NCBI GenBank assembly: GCA_036278755.1
Contig: DASUKL010000041.1
Coordinates: 1-21,635 of the forward strand
Length of the DNA: 21,635 nt
Direction: 5' to 3'
Source: DASUKL01 sp036278755
Lineage (GTDB): Bacteria; Chloroflexota; Limnocylindria; Limnocylindrales; CSP1-4
This document shows positions 5,704 to 12,964 of the stretch, piece after piece; the stretch's first letter is position 1; each line of letters begins with the position of its first letter. Below the pieces are notes generated by a model. It was not told the origin of the DNA. It made no database searches and was given only the letters and a program-made list of their open reading frames with translations. Made by a program: the position numbers and the translations under genes.

Positions 5704-7938
5704 GTGTCACGACGCACCGCCGAGCGCCTGGGCCTGGTGGCGCTGCTGATCGTCCTGGCTGCCGTGTTGATCAGCGCGACGCTGGTCGACCGGGTGCCCC
5801 CGTCCGTGGCCCGCATCTTCCTGACTCGCACGGCCGGCGCTGATTCGGTGGCCATGACCCACGCCGCCATCGGCGTCCAGTTCAGCGAGCCCGTCCGGCC
5901 CTCGGGGGCGGAGGTCCGGCTGCACATCGATCCCAACGTGAGCGGCGCCTTCAGCTGGGCCGACGATCGGACCCTCCTCTTCACCCCGGCCGAGAAGCTG
6001 CCTAACTCGGCCCGCTTCACCGTCGTCGAGGAGGCCGGCTTCGAGGACACGGCCGGCAATGCCGCCCCGTCGCCCAGCGCCGCCTTCGCCTTCGCCACGG
6101 TCGGTCCGCCGACGGTCGCCTCCACGTCCCCCGCGGCCGGGGCCCAGGGCGTGGCCCTCGACGCCAGCCTGGTCGTGACCTTCGATCGCCTGATGGACAC
6201 CCAGCGCACGGCCGCCGCCGTCAGCCTCGAGCCCAGAACGCCCCTCCACGCCAGCTGGCAGGGCCAGACCCTGACCCTGGTGCCCGACGAGGGCCTCCAG
6301 CCCGACACGGCCTACACCCTGGCCGTCGGCACCCAGGCCATCGACACCGACGGGAATGCCCTCCAGGCCGTCGATCAGGTCACCTTCCAGACCATCCAGG
6401 TCGGACTCGACATCGCTGCGGTCCTGCCCGCGGACGGGGCCGCCGGGGTGGCCCTCGACGCGCCCATCGGCCTGATCTTCGGGGCGCCTGTCGACCCCAC
6501 GAGCATCGCCGGGACCCTGACCATCACCCCCACCGTGGCCGGCTCGGTGGTCGCTTCGGCCCGGCCGGATGACCCCGCCCTGCCGGGCAGCCCGAGCCCC
6601 GGACCAGGATCCAGCCCGAGTCCGAGTCCCGCGTCCGAGGCAGGCACCAGCCCGAGCCCCGGTCCGACCGTGGTCTCCTTGCCCTCGACCGGCGGCAGCC
6701 CGATCCCGACCACGCCCAGCCCGCCTCTCGCGCCGACCCCCGGCTCGAGCCCATCGCCGACGGTGAGCCCCACCCCGGCCGGGACGACGGGGGAGTCGGT
6801 CGTCCTCTTCCGACCATCACAGCCGCTAGCCCCCAACACCACGTACACCGTGACCCTCAGGACGGGGGCCGTGCGCGGCCTGGGCTCCGCGGTCGCCGCG
6901 CCGGGACGCAGCTGGACGTTCACCACCGGTCCGCCCATCGAGCCGTTGCAGAACCAGATCCTCTTCCGCTCCGCCCGAGGCGGGGTGGAGAACGTGTGGT
7001 CCATGAACCCCGACGGGACAGGGGCCCACGAGGTGACCTCCGAGCTGTCGCCCGTGACGGCCTATGACGTGACCGCCGATGGGCGGCTGCTGGCCTACAG
7101 CACGGCCGGCGAGGTCAAGGTCATGAGTCTGCCCTCCGGCCAGGTGACCACGGTGACGGATCCTGCCGTGGCCGAGTACGCGCCGCGCCTCCTACCGGAT
7201 GGTTCGGCCGTCATCGTCGGGCGCCGTGATCGGGCAACCGGAGCCGACCAGGGCTGGTGGCTGCTGCCGTTGAGCGGCGGTAGCGGGTCGGCCCGCCAGC
7301 TGCTGCCGGATGGCGCGCCACCGCTCGGCTCCGCGGCGGACGATCGCGACCTGCCGGCCGGGCCACTCGGCCGCTGGACGGCCGTCGGCGCGGTGGCCCC
7401 GCAAGGTCACCTGGCCCTCCTGCCGCGCGGGGACGGATCCCTGGCCGTGGTCGTGGTCTCGGCCAGCCCGGAGGTGACGGGGACGCCGGGCACGATCGTC
7501 GACGTGGGCCTCACGGACCTCGCCGGACCGGCCGCCTGGTCAGCGGAGGACGGTGGGTTCGTGGTCGTGGGTCGCGACGCGCCAGCCGGCGACCTGCGGG
7601 CCTGGCTGGTCTCGCCCGACGGCAGCCTGCAGCCCGGCCCGGCCTTCGCCGCCTGGTCAGCCGTGGCCTCGAACGGTTCCTTGGCCGGACTGGCCTCGGG
7701 TGCGCCTGGGCATCTTGCCGTGGCTCTCGATCGCAGCGCTTCGCCGGCCGTCCTGACCACGGCCACCGACTTCCTCGATCGGGAGCCGGCCTTCGGCCCG
7801 GGCGGGTCGGCCCTCGTCTTCGTCCGCGTGTCGGCCACCGCGCCCGGCACTTCGGGCGGCATCTGGACCGTGGATGCCGACGGCCGCGAGCTGCGCCAGC
7901 TGTCCACGGACGGCAGCACGCCCCGGTGGCTGCCCTGA
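5704..7938 (+). CDS. Membrane-anchored Ig-like (Big_5) and TolB/PD40-type propeller protein
   Basis: This 744-residue protein is predicted to be anchored by one N-terminal helix (about 9-28, LGLVALLIVLAAVLISATLV), with the rest outside the cell. Three Big_5/SbsA-like Ig modules follow, at about 32-132, 134-230 and 232-409. They are recognised by repeated VALDASLVVTFD, LTLVPDEGLQPDTAYTLAV and VTFQT-type strands. The third is interrupted by a Pro/Ser/Gly/Thr-rich stretch of about 75 residues (289-362). From about 413 the sequence turns into PD40/TolB-like propeller blades (NQILFRSARGGVENVWSMNPDG, and a final GGIWTVDADGRELRQLSTDG). A structural or sensory surface role is inferred. GTG 5704 is chosen over ATG 5686 because of the -10 position. 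It is divergent from the signal peptidase gene. Confidence 0.8.
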   Translation: MSRRTAERLGLVALLIVLAAVLISATLVDRVPPSVARIFLTRTAGADSVAMTHAAIGVQFSEPVRPSGAEVRLHIDPNVSGAFSWADDRTLLFTPAEKLPNSARFTVVEEAGFEDTAGNAAPSPSAAFAFATVGPPTVASTSPAAGAQGVALDASLVVTFDRLMDTQRTAAAVSLEPRTPLHASWQGQTLTLVPDEGLQPDTAYTLAVGTQAIDTDGNALQAVDQVTFQTIQVGLDIAAVLPADGAAGVALDAPIGLIFGAPVDPTSIAGTLTITPTVAGSVVASARPDDPALPGSPSPGPGSSPSPSPASEAGTSPSPGPTVVSLPSTGGSPIPTTPSPPLAPTPGSSPSPTVSPTPAGTTGESVVLFRPSQPLAPNTTYTVTLRTGAVRGLGSAVAAPGRSWTFTTGPPIEPLQNQILFRSARGGVENVWSMNPDGTGAHEVTSELSPVTAYDVTADGRLLAYSTAGEVKVMSLPSGQVTTVTDPAVAEYAPRLLPDGSAVIVGRRDRATGADQGWWLLPLSGGSGSARQLLPDGAPPLGSAADDRDLPAGPLGRWTAVGAVAPQGHLALLPRGDGSLAVVVVSASPEVTGTPGTIVDVGLTDLAGPAAWSAEDGGFVVVGRDAPAGDLRAWLVSPDGSLQPGPAFAAWSAVASNGSLAGLASGAPGHLAVALDRSASPAVLTTATDFLDREPAFGPGGSALVFVRVSATAPGTSGGIWTVDADGRELRQLSTDGSTPRWLP

Positions 7939-8007
7939 GCGGCCCGCGCTCGGTTCGTGCGTGAGCTGCCGCCCCGCGTCGCGGGCGCTGTCGATCGACC
8001 TCGTGGA

Positions 8008-8037
8008 TTGACCCGGTTCGGCCCGGATTGCTACACT
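8008..8037 (+). promoter_or_regulatory. Promoter of hppA
   Basis: TTGACC (8008-8013) and TACACT (8032-8037) are separated by 18 nt. Transcription would start near 8044, leaving a leader of about 150 nt before the hppA GTG. Confidence 0.65.
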
Positions 8038-8059
8038 CCGCCCGCTCACAGTAGACACG

Positions 8060-8090
8060 GCCCCGCAGGCGCGGGGCTCGTTGCTTGTCT
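8060..8090 (+). terminator. Terminator-like hairpin in the hppA leader (possible attenuator)
   Basis: GCCCCGC (8060-8066), loop AGGC and GCGGGGC (8071-8077) form a perfect 7-bp stem, followed by the T-rich TCGTTGCTTGTCT (8078-8090). An outer pairing of AGACA (8053-8057) with TGTCT (8086-8090) is also possible. The element lies about 15-45 nt after the predicted transcription start and about 100 nt before the start codon, so it would act inside the leader. The 3' flank closely resembles the one in the greA leader. Confidence 0.5.
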
Positions 8091-8192
8091 GTCGCGGCGC
8101 GCTCGGACCCCAGGAGGCACGCGGTCCAGCGGCGCCGACGGACCCATCACCGTGGCCCGCAGGTGGGCCCGCATCTGGAGGCTCATCGACCC

Positions 8193-10397
8193 GTGGACCC
8201 TGCCAGCGCGATCCAGTGGCTCATCCCGATCGCCGGCATCGCCGCGGTCCTCTTCGCCCTCTACCTGGCCCGCGACGTCCTGTCGCGCGACACGGGCACC
8301 CAGGCGATGCAGGACGTGGCCGGCACCATCTACGAAGGTGCCGTGGCGTTCATCCGGCGCCAGTACCAGACCATCGCCCTCCTGGCCATCGTGGCCGCGG
8401 TGGTCATCGCCATCGTCATCGGCCTCGTCGAGACCCAGGCCGTGGCCGACACGAGCATCTTCGGTTTCGACCTCGGCATCCGGACCGGCGTCGCCTTCCT
8501 GGTCGGGGCTGCCTGCTCGATGGCCTCCGGCATCATCGGCATGTACATCAGCGTCAAGTCGAACCTCCGCACCGCGGCAGCGGCCCGGCACAGCCTCGTC
8601 GGCGCGGTCCAGACGGCCATGCGCGGCGGCGCCGTCTCCGGCTTCCTCGTGGTGGCCCTCTCCCTCCTCGGCGTGTGGGCCATCTTCGCCATCTACGGCG
8701 GCTTCGATCATCCCGAGCAAGCGCCCTTCCTGATCGTCGGCTACGGCTTCGGGGCCAGCTTCGTGGCCCTCTTCGCCCAGCTCGGCGGCGGGATCTACAC
8801 CAAGGCCGCCGACGTCGGCTCGGACCTCGTGGGCAAGGTCGAGGCGGGTATCCCGGAGGATGACCCCCGCAATGCCGGCGTGATCGCGGACCTCGTCGGC
8901 GACAACGTCGGGGACTGCGCGGGCCGCGGCGCCGACCTCTTCGAATCGACGGCCGCCGAGAACATCGGGGCGATGATCCTGGGAGTAGCGATCTACGCCA
9001 TCGCCAATGCCGCCGGCTGGCCCGACCCCGAGGCCTGGATCTTCTTCCCCCTCGTCGTCCGGGCCTTCGGCCTGCTGGCCACGATCCTGGGCATCCTCTT
9101 TCTCCGCGGTCGCGAGGACGAGGATCCCATGAACATCCTCAACCGCGGCTACTGGGTGACCACCTTCCTGTGCGTCATCGGCATGGCCATCGTGACCAAC
9201 GTCATGATGCAGACGCCGAACCAGGTGGGCGAGTACGGCCTCCCGGCCTGGGTCTGGTTCTTCGGCGCCGGCTGCGTCGGGCTGGCCACCGCGGTCGTCT
9301 TCGTCTACATCACCCAGTACTACACGGCCGGCTCCTGGCGACCGGTCAAGGACATCGCCGAGGCCTCCAAGACCGGCCCCGCGACGAACATCATCGCCGG
9401 CACCGCGGTGGGCTTCGAGACGACCGCTCTGACCGCCATCGCCATCGGCGTGGCCCTCCTCGCCAGCCACTGGATGGGCACCAACGCCGACCTCATCAAC
9501 GCCGCCGGCAAGAACGTGGGCGGCATCTTCGGCACGGCCGTGGCCACCATGGGCATGCTCATGACTTGCGCCTACATCCTGGCCATGGACACCTTCGGGC
9601 CCATCACCGACAACGCCGGCGGCATCGCCGAGTTCTCCCACTCCGAGGCCGGGGCGCGCGAGATCACCGACCGCCTGGACGCCGTGGGCAACACCACCAA
9701 GGCCCTCACCAAGGGCTATGCCGTGGCCTCCGCCAGCCTGGCCGCATTCCTGCTCTTCAGCGCCTACATCGACAAGGTCAACCTCGTCTTCGCACGGCAG
9801 GGTAAGCCGCTCATGAACGCCGTCGACCTGGCCAACGTGAGCGTCTTCGTGGCTGCCCTCATCGGAGCCATGCTGGCCTTCTTCTTCAGCTCCCTGGCCA
9901 TCCGGGCCGTGGGCAAGACGGCCCAGTCGATCATCGTCGAGGTCCGCCGCCAGTTCCGCGAGATGCCGGGCATCATGGATTACAGCCAGCGCCCCGACTA
10001 CGCCCGCGTGGTCGACATCACCACGCGCGCCGCGCTGCGGGAGATGGTCCTGCCGGGCATGGTGGCCGTCCTGACGCCGATCGTCGTCGGCCTCCTCCTG
10101 GGCTACGAGGCAGCGGCCGGCCTGCTCATGGTCGGCACGATCTCCGGCGTCCTCCTGGCCACCGTCCTCAACAACGGCGGCGGGGCCTGGGACAACGCCA
10201 AGAAGTACATCGAGTCGGGCCACCTCACGGACGACGCGGGCAACGTCATCGGCAAGAAGACGGATGCTCACGCGGCCGCGGTCGTGGGCGACACCGTCGG
10301 CGATCCCTACAAGGACACCGCCGGTCCTTCGCTGCACGTCCTGGTCAAGCTCCTGGCCACGCTGACGCTGGTCTTCGCCCCGCTGTTCATCCGCTAA
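8193..10397 (+). CDS. hppA: K+-independent proton-translocating membrane pyrophosphatase
   Basis: HppA hydrolyses pyrophosphate and pumps protons across the membrane, recovering energy from biosynthetic PPi. The GTG at 8193 gives 734 residues starting MDPASAIQWLIPIAGIAAV, with the usual 16-helix hydrophobicity. A TGGAGG (8176-8181) lies 11 nt upstream. Catalytic segments are present: GGGIYTKAADVGSDLVGKVEAGIPEDDPRN, VGDNVGDCAGRGADLFES and the C-terminal NNGGGAWDNAKKYIESG and DTVGDPYKDTAGPSLH. At the cation-selectivity site the sequence is GNTTKA (499-504), with Lys503. Lys at this site marks K+-independent pumps, whereas K+-dependent ones have Ala. A 66-nt gap separates it from uppP, so co-transcription is likely. 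An earlier in-frame start at 8085 would add 36 Arg/His-rich residues and is rejected. Confidence 0.96.
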   Translation: MDPASAIQWLIPIAGIAAVLFALYLARDVLSRDTGTQAMQDVAGTIYEGAVAFIRRQYQTIALLAIVAAVVIAIVIGLVETQAVADTSIFGFDLGIRTGVAFLVGAACSMASGIIGMYISVKSNLRTAAAARHSLVGAVQTAMRGGAVSGFLVVALSLLGVWAIFAIYGGFDHPEQAPFLIVGYGFGASFVALFAQLGGGIYTKAADVGSDLVGKVEAGIPEDDPRNAGVIADLVGDNVGDCAGRGADLFESTAAENIGAMILGVAIYAIANAAGWPDPEAWIFFPLVVRAFGLLATILGILFLRGREDEDPMNILNRGYWVTTFLCVIGMAIVTNVMMQTPNQVGEYGLPAWVWFFGAGCVGLATAVVFVYITQYYTAGSWRPVKDIAEASKTGPATNIIAGTAVGFETTALTAIAIGVALLASHWMGTNADLINAAGKNVGGIFGTAVATMGMLMTCAYILAMDTFGPITDNAGGIAEFSHSEAGAREITDRLDAVGNTTKALTKGYAVASASLAAFLLFSAYIDKVNLVFARQGKPLMNAVDLANVSVFVAALIGAMLAFFFSSLAIRAVGKTAQSIIVEVRRQFREMPGIMDYSQRPDYARVVDITTRAALREMVLPGMVAVLTPIVVGLLLGYEAAAGLLMVGTISGVLLATVLNNGGGAWDNAKKYIESGHLTDDAGNVIGKKTDAHAAAVVGDTVGDPYKDTAGPSLHVLVKLLATLTLVFAPLFIR

Positions 10398-10428
10398 GGC
10401 GGGAGGCGCGCAGGTGGCTCGTCGGGCA

Positions 10429-10452
10429 GGGGGGGGCGGGCCAGGCCTGGCC
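10429..10452 (+). other. G8 run and 14-bp perfect palindrome between hppA and uppP
   Basis: Eight consecutive G residues (10429-10436) are followed closely by GGCCAGGCCTGGCC (10439-10452), which is fully self-complementary. It could fold as a small hairpin or be a protein site. There is no T-run, and the following gene starts 10 nt later without a Shine-Dalgarno sequence. Confidence 0.35.
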
Positions 10453-10462
10453 TGACTGAGTC

Positions 10463-11293
10463 GTGGACCTCACCCTCCAGGCCATCGTCCTGGGCATCGT
10501 CCAAGGCCTGACCGAATTCCTGCCCGTCTCCTCGTCCGCGCACCTCATCGTGCTGCCCCAGTGGCTGGGCTGGGATGACCCGTTCCTCAACAGCAACGCC
10601 TTCGACGTCATGCTCCACCTGGGCACGCTGCTGGCCCTGGTGGCCTACTTCTGGCGCGACCTGTGGCGCTACCTGCGCGCCTGGCTGGCGTCGCTGGCCG
10701 AGCGGCGCATCGGGGGCGATGCGGACCGGCGGCTGGCCTGGCTGCTCATCATCACCGTCATCCCGGGGGCCCTCCTGGGGGCCGGTGGCGAGTCCTTCTT
10801 CGACACCTTCTTCCGCCAGCGCAGCTCGATCTACATCGCCATCTTGCTGTGCATCGGGGCCGCCTTCCTTTGGCTGGGCGAGCGGCAGGGCGACCGGTCG
10901 CGCGGCATGGAGGGGCTCGGTGTCCGGGACGCGATCCTCATCGGGCTGGCCCAGGCCCTGGCCCTCTTCCCCGGCATGAGCCGCTCCGGCACGACCATCG
11001 GCGCGGGCCTGCTGCTGGGCCTCGAGCGCGAGGCCGCGGCCCGCTTCTCGTTCCTCATGAGCGCCCCCATCATCGCCGGCGCCGTCGTCCTCAAGGGCAA
11101 GGATCTGGTCGTGGCCGGGGTGCCCACCGACGAGCTCCTGCCCCTCCTGGCGGGCATGGCCGCGGCCGTGTTCTTCGGGCTGCTGGCCGTCACCTCGCTG
11201 CTGGCCTGGTTGCGCCGCCGCAGCACCGATGTGTTCATCGCCTATCGCGTCCTGCTCGCCGCGGCCATCGTCGTGGTCGTGCTGTCCCGGTGA
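10463..11293 (+). CDS. uppP: Undecaprenyl-diphosphatase UppP (BacA family)
   Basis: UppP is an integral membrane phosphatase that converts undecaprenyl diphosphate to the monophosphate carrier used for peptidoglycan and surface polymers; extra copies confer bacitracin tolerance. The 276 residues match the family length. Both signature motifs are present: GLTEFLPVSSSAHL (15-28) and FPGMSRSGTTIGAGLLLG (about 169-186), with the catalytic Glu/His/Arg/Ser set. Around eight hydrophobic helices are visible, ending AAAIVVVVLSR. The GTG at 10463 matches the canonical family N terminus (MDLTLQAIVLGIVQG). No ribosome binding site is seen, and the nearest promoter is that of hppA. Functional pairing with hppA (both handle pyrophosphate chemistry at the membrane) is an inference. 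Confidence 0.95.
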   Translation: MDLTLQAIVLGIVQGLTEFLPVSSSAHLIVLPQWLGWDDPFLNSNAFDVMLHLGTLLALVAYFWRDLWRYLRAWLASLAERRIGGDADRRLAWLLIITVIPGALLGAGGESFFDTFFRQRSSIYIAILLCIGAAFLWLGERQGDRSRGMEGLGVRDAILIGLAQALALFPGMSRSGTTIGAGLLLGLEREAAARFSFLMSAPIIAGAVVLKGKDLVVAGVPTDELLPLLAGMAAAVFFGLLAVTSLLAWLRRRSTDVFIAYRVLLAAAIVVVVLSR

Positions 11294-11301
11294 GCCCGGA
11301 G

Positions 11302-11390
11302 TCGGACGCTCCGGACCGTGCGGGCCGTGCGGGCCGTGCGGGCCGTGCGCGCCGTGCGGACCGTGCGGGCCGTTCGGACGCTCCGGACCG
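11302..11390 (+). repeat. 9-bp tandem repeat array upstream of argR
   Basis: Seven near-identical 9-bp units (consensus GGGCCGTGC) run from 11313 to 11375. The array is flanked by two perfect copies of the 17-mer TCGGACGCTCCGGACCG, at 11302-11318 and 11374-11390, exactly 72 bp (eight units) apart. It fills most of the 139-nt spacer between uppP and argR and is not in a plausible gene. Confidence 0.85.
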
Positions 11391-11418
11391 CCCAGGCCGG
11401 CCCCGCGACCCCAGGCCC

Positions 11419-11424
11419 TAGGCT
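11419..11424 (+). promoter_or_regulatory. Candidate -10 element of argR (leaderless type)
   Basis: TAGGCT ends 8 nt before the argR ATG at 11433. There is no Shine-Dalgarno sequence in between and no clear -35. Confidence 0.35.
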
Positions 11425-11432
11425 GGCCGGCG

Positions 11433-11900
11433 ATGGAAGTCATCAAGGGCCTGCGCCAGCAGGCCATCCGCGAGCTGCTCGGCCGGCGACGGATCCGCAC
11501 CCAGCAGGAGCTGGCGGCCGCCCTCCGTGAGCGTGGCTTCCGGGTCACCCAGGCCACCATCAGCCGCGACGTGGCCGAGCTGGGACTGATCAAGGTCCAG
11601 CGCGGTGGCACCCTCGTCTACGCCCTGCCCCGCCACGCCGACGAGGTCGAGGTGACGGCCGCCCAGCGCCTGGCCGAACTGCTCGACGACCTGCCCTTCG
11701 AGGTCCACGAGGCCGGGCTGCTCCTCGTCGTCAAGACGGTCCCCGGCAGCGCTCACGCGCTGGCCAACGCCCTCGACCGCGCCCACTGGACCGAGCCCGT
11801 CGGCTCGATCGCCGGCGACGACACCGTCTTCCTCGCCTTTCGCGACCGCGCCTCACTGCGCCGCGTCCGCGATCGCCTGAGCAGGATCACCAGCCGCTGA
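11433..11900 (+). CDS. argR: Arginine repressor ArgR
   Basis: ArgR is a hexameric, arginine-dependent DNA-binding regulator of arginine synthesis and breakdown. The 155 residues comprise an N-terminal winged helix (about 1-70) with the recognition segment GFRVTQATISRDVAELGLIKV (35-55), and a C-terminal oligomerisation and arginine-binding domain. The latter contains LLLVVKTVPGSAHALANALD and GSIAGDDTVFLAF (124-136), where the GDD pair is the arginine contact. The length and both domains are complete. The ATG at 11433 gives the standard family start. No arginine gene is adjacent, so it is a stand-alone regulator here. No convincing ARG-box palindrome was seen around it. The promoter region abuts a 9-bp tandem array. 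Confidence 0.93.
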   Translation: MEVIKGLRQQAIRELLGRRRIRTQQELAAALRERGFRVTQATISRDVAELGLIKVQRGGTLVYALPRHADEVEVTAAQRLAELLDDLPFEVHEAGLLLVVKTVPGSAHALANALDRAHWTEPVGSIAGDDTVFLAFRDRASLRRVRDRLSRITSR

Positions 11901-11981
11901 CCCGGCGTGCATCGGGGCCCCGCATGTGGGCCGCCAAGGACGACCCAGTGGCCCGGTGACGTTCCCGAACGAGGTGCCCCT

Positions 11982-12226
11982 CCCTAGCCGCCTCGCGGCC
12001 CGGTCGTCGGACAGGATGGGCGCCGTGTTGCTAGCCGCCTCGCGGCCCGGTCGTCGGATGGGCGCCGTTTGCTGGCCGCGAATGGATCACGCCGATACGA
12101 CCCACAGGTGGCTGCCGAACGAGCCCTTGAGCCCTTGCGATCGCTGGCCGCGAACGATCCCGGCGGATGCGGCGCCCTCGCGCTCCAGTCGGTCCACTCG
12201 CGGCCGATCCATCTGCTGGCAGCGAA
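11982..12226 (+). repeat. Imperfect intergenic repeats between argR and greA
   Basis: A 28-bp sequence starting CTAGCCGCCTCGCGG is perfectly duplicated at 11984-12011 and 12031-12058. After a 5-bp indel, both copies continue into TGGGCGCCGT. Three further copies of the related core GCTGGC(C/A)GCGAA follow at 12071-12082, 12143-12154 and 12215-12226, spaced exactly 72 bp. The rest of the 551-nt spacer (11901-12451) shows no credible gene; its final part holds the greA promoter and leader. Confidence 0.75.
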
Positions 12227-12343
12227 CGGGACGGGACTTGTCGAGAGCGCTCACCACGGGAGTCGCCAGGGGACGTCGGACCCCTCAGGCCCACGCACCA
12301 GCGCGCCCCAGGCCGGACAGCCGGGCGGCGCCGCGTGGGGCAG

Positions 12344-12372
12344 TTGACCCCCGCCAGGGCGGGCCGTACAAT
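12344..12372 (+). promoter_or_regulatory. Promoter of the greA-lysS-serS operon
   Basis: TTGACC (12344-12349) and TACAAT (12367-12372) are spaced by 17 nt, the strongest promoter match in the window. Transcription would start near 12379, leaving a leader of about 73 nt before greA. Confidence 0.75.
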
Positions 12373-12383
12373 CCGGCGACTGC

Positions 12384-12432
12384 CGAACCTTCGCCGCGCG
12401 TTATCGCGCGCCGCGGGGGTTCGTTCTTGTCT
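12384..12432 (+). terminator. Intrinsic terminator-like hairpin in the greA leader (possible attenuator)
   Basis: The arm 12384-12394 pairs along its full length with 12413-12423 (11 bp, including two G-U). It continues, past a 2-nt bulge at 12411-12412, into CGCGCG (12395-12400), loop TTAT, CGCGCG (12405-12410). This 17-bp GC-rich stem is followed by the T-rich TTCTTGTCT (12424-12432). It begins about 5 nt after the predicted transcription start and ends 8 nt before the greA ribosome binding site. Confidence 0.7.
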
Positions 12433-12451
12433 CACCGACGGGGAGCCCGGA

Positions 12452-12916
12452 GTGAACAACAAGCCCAGCTATCTCTCCGAGGAAGGCCTGGTCAAGCTGC
12501 GCCAGGAGCTCGATGAGCTCATCACCCAGCGCCGCCCGGAGATCGCCACCCGCATCTCGGATGCCAAGGAACATGGCGACCTGACCGAGAACGCCGAATA
12601 CGAGGATGCCAAGAACGAGCAGGCCTTCATCGAGGGTCGGATCCAGACCCTCGAGGCCCTCATCAAGAACGCCATCCTCATCGACAAGGACCACCGCACG
12701 GACATCGTCCAGATCGGGTCCACGGTCAAGGTCAAGAGCCCCGAAGGCGGGGCGACGTACACCATCGTCGGCTCGGCCGAGGCGGCGCCGCGCGAAGGCC
12801 GGATCTCGAACGAATCGCCCGTCGGTCGGGCCCTCATCGGGCGCAGGAAGGGCGACACGGTGGTCGTCACGACGCCCGGTGGCGACTCGACCTATACCAT
12901 CGTCTCTATCAGCTGA
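12452..12916 (+). CDS. greA: Transcript-cleavage elongation factor GreA
   Basis: GreA enters the secondary channel of RNA polymerase and stimulates cleavage of backtracked RNA. The 154-residue protein has an N-terminal coiled coil (about 8-78) and a C-terminal FKBP-like domain (SPVGRALIGRRKGDTVVVTTPGGDSTYTIVSI). The conserved tip reads GDLTENAEYEDAKNEQ, so both acidic catalytic residues (Asp43, Glu46) are present, which argues for an active GreA rather than an inhibitor paralogue. The GTG at 12452 is supported by GGGGAG at 12440-12445. Expression is probably controlled by the leader hairpin. The gene is 48 nt upstream of the class I lysS gene, and a single promoter is seen for the three-gene unit. 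Confidence 0.95.
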   Translation: MNNKPSYLSEEGLVKLRQELDELITQRRPEIATRISDAKEHGDLTENAEYEDAKNEQAFIEGRIQTLEALIKNAILIDKDHRTDIVQIGSTVKVKSPEGGATYTIVGSAEAAPREGRISNESPVGRALIGRRKGDTVVVTTPGGDSTYTIVSIS

Positions 12917-12924
12917 TCAGGCCC

Positions 12925-12942
12925 GCCGGCCCTGAGGCCGGC
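12925..12942 (+). other. GCCGGC hairpin between greA and lysS
   Basis: GCCGGCC, loop CTGA and GGCCGGC form a perfect 7-bp stem. No T-run follows, so it is more likely an mRNA stability or processing element than a terminator. Its sequence resembles the hairpin at 825-842. Confidence 0.45.
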
Positions 12943-12964
12943 CACCCACGAGGGTTCCCGCTCG

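Noticed and set aside
8046..10337. 763-codon minus-strand frame opposite hppA
   Set aside because: Asp/Gly/His/Arg-rich antisense shadow caused by high GC third positions; hppA on the plus strand is unambiguous.
11302..11390. ArgR binding sites (ARG boxes)
   Set aside because: The 9-bp units are GC-rich direct repeats, not the AT-rich 18-bp palindromes bound by ArgR.
11982..12226. CRISPR array
   Set aside because: Only two perfect repeats with irregular spacing, then a different degenerate core; no cas genes in the window.
11926..12451. Open frames in the argR-greA spacer
   Set aside because: They run through the greA promoter and leader, have Arg/Pro/Ser-rich composition and no RBS; the repeats change frame between copies (47-nt period).
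12344..12451. T-box or metabolite riboswitch ahead of the synthetase operon
   Set aside because: The leader is only about 73 nt, lacks the T-box TGGN motif and specifier stem, and directly precedes greA rather than a synthetase; a simple terminator hairpin explains it better.
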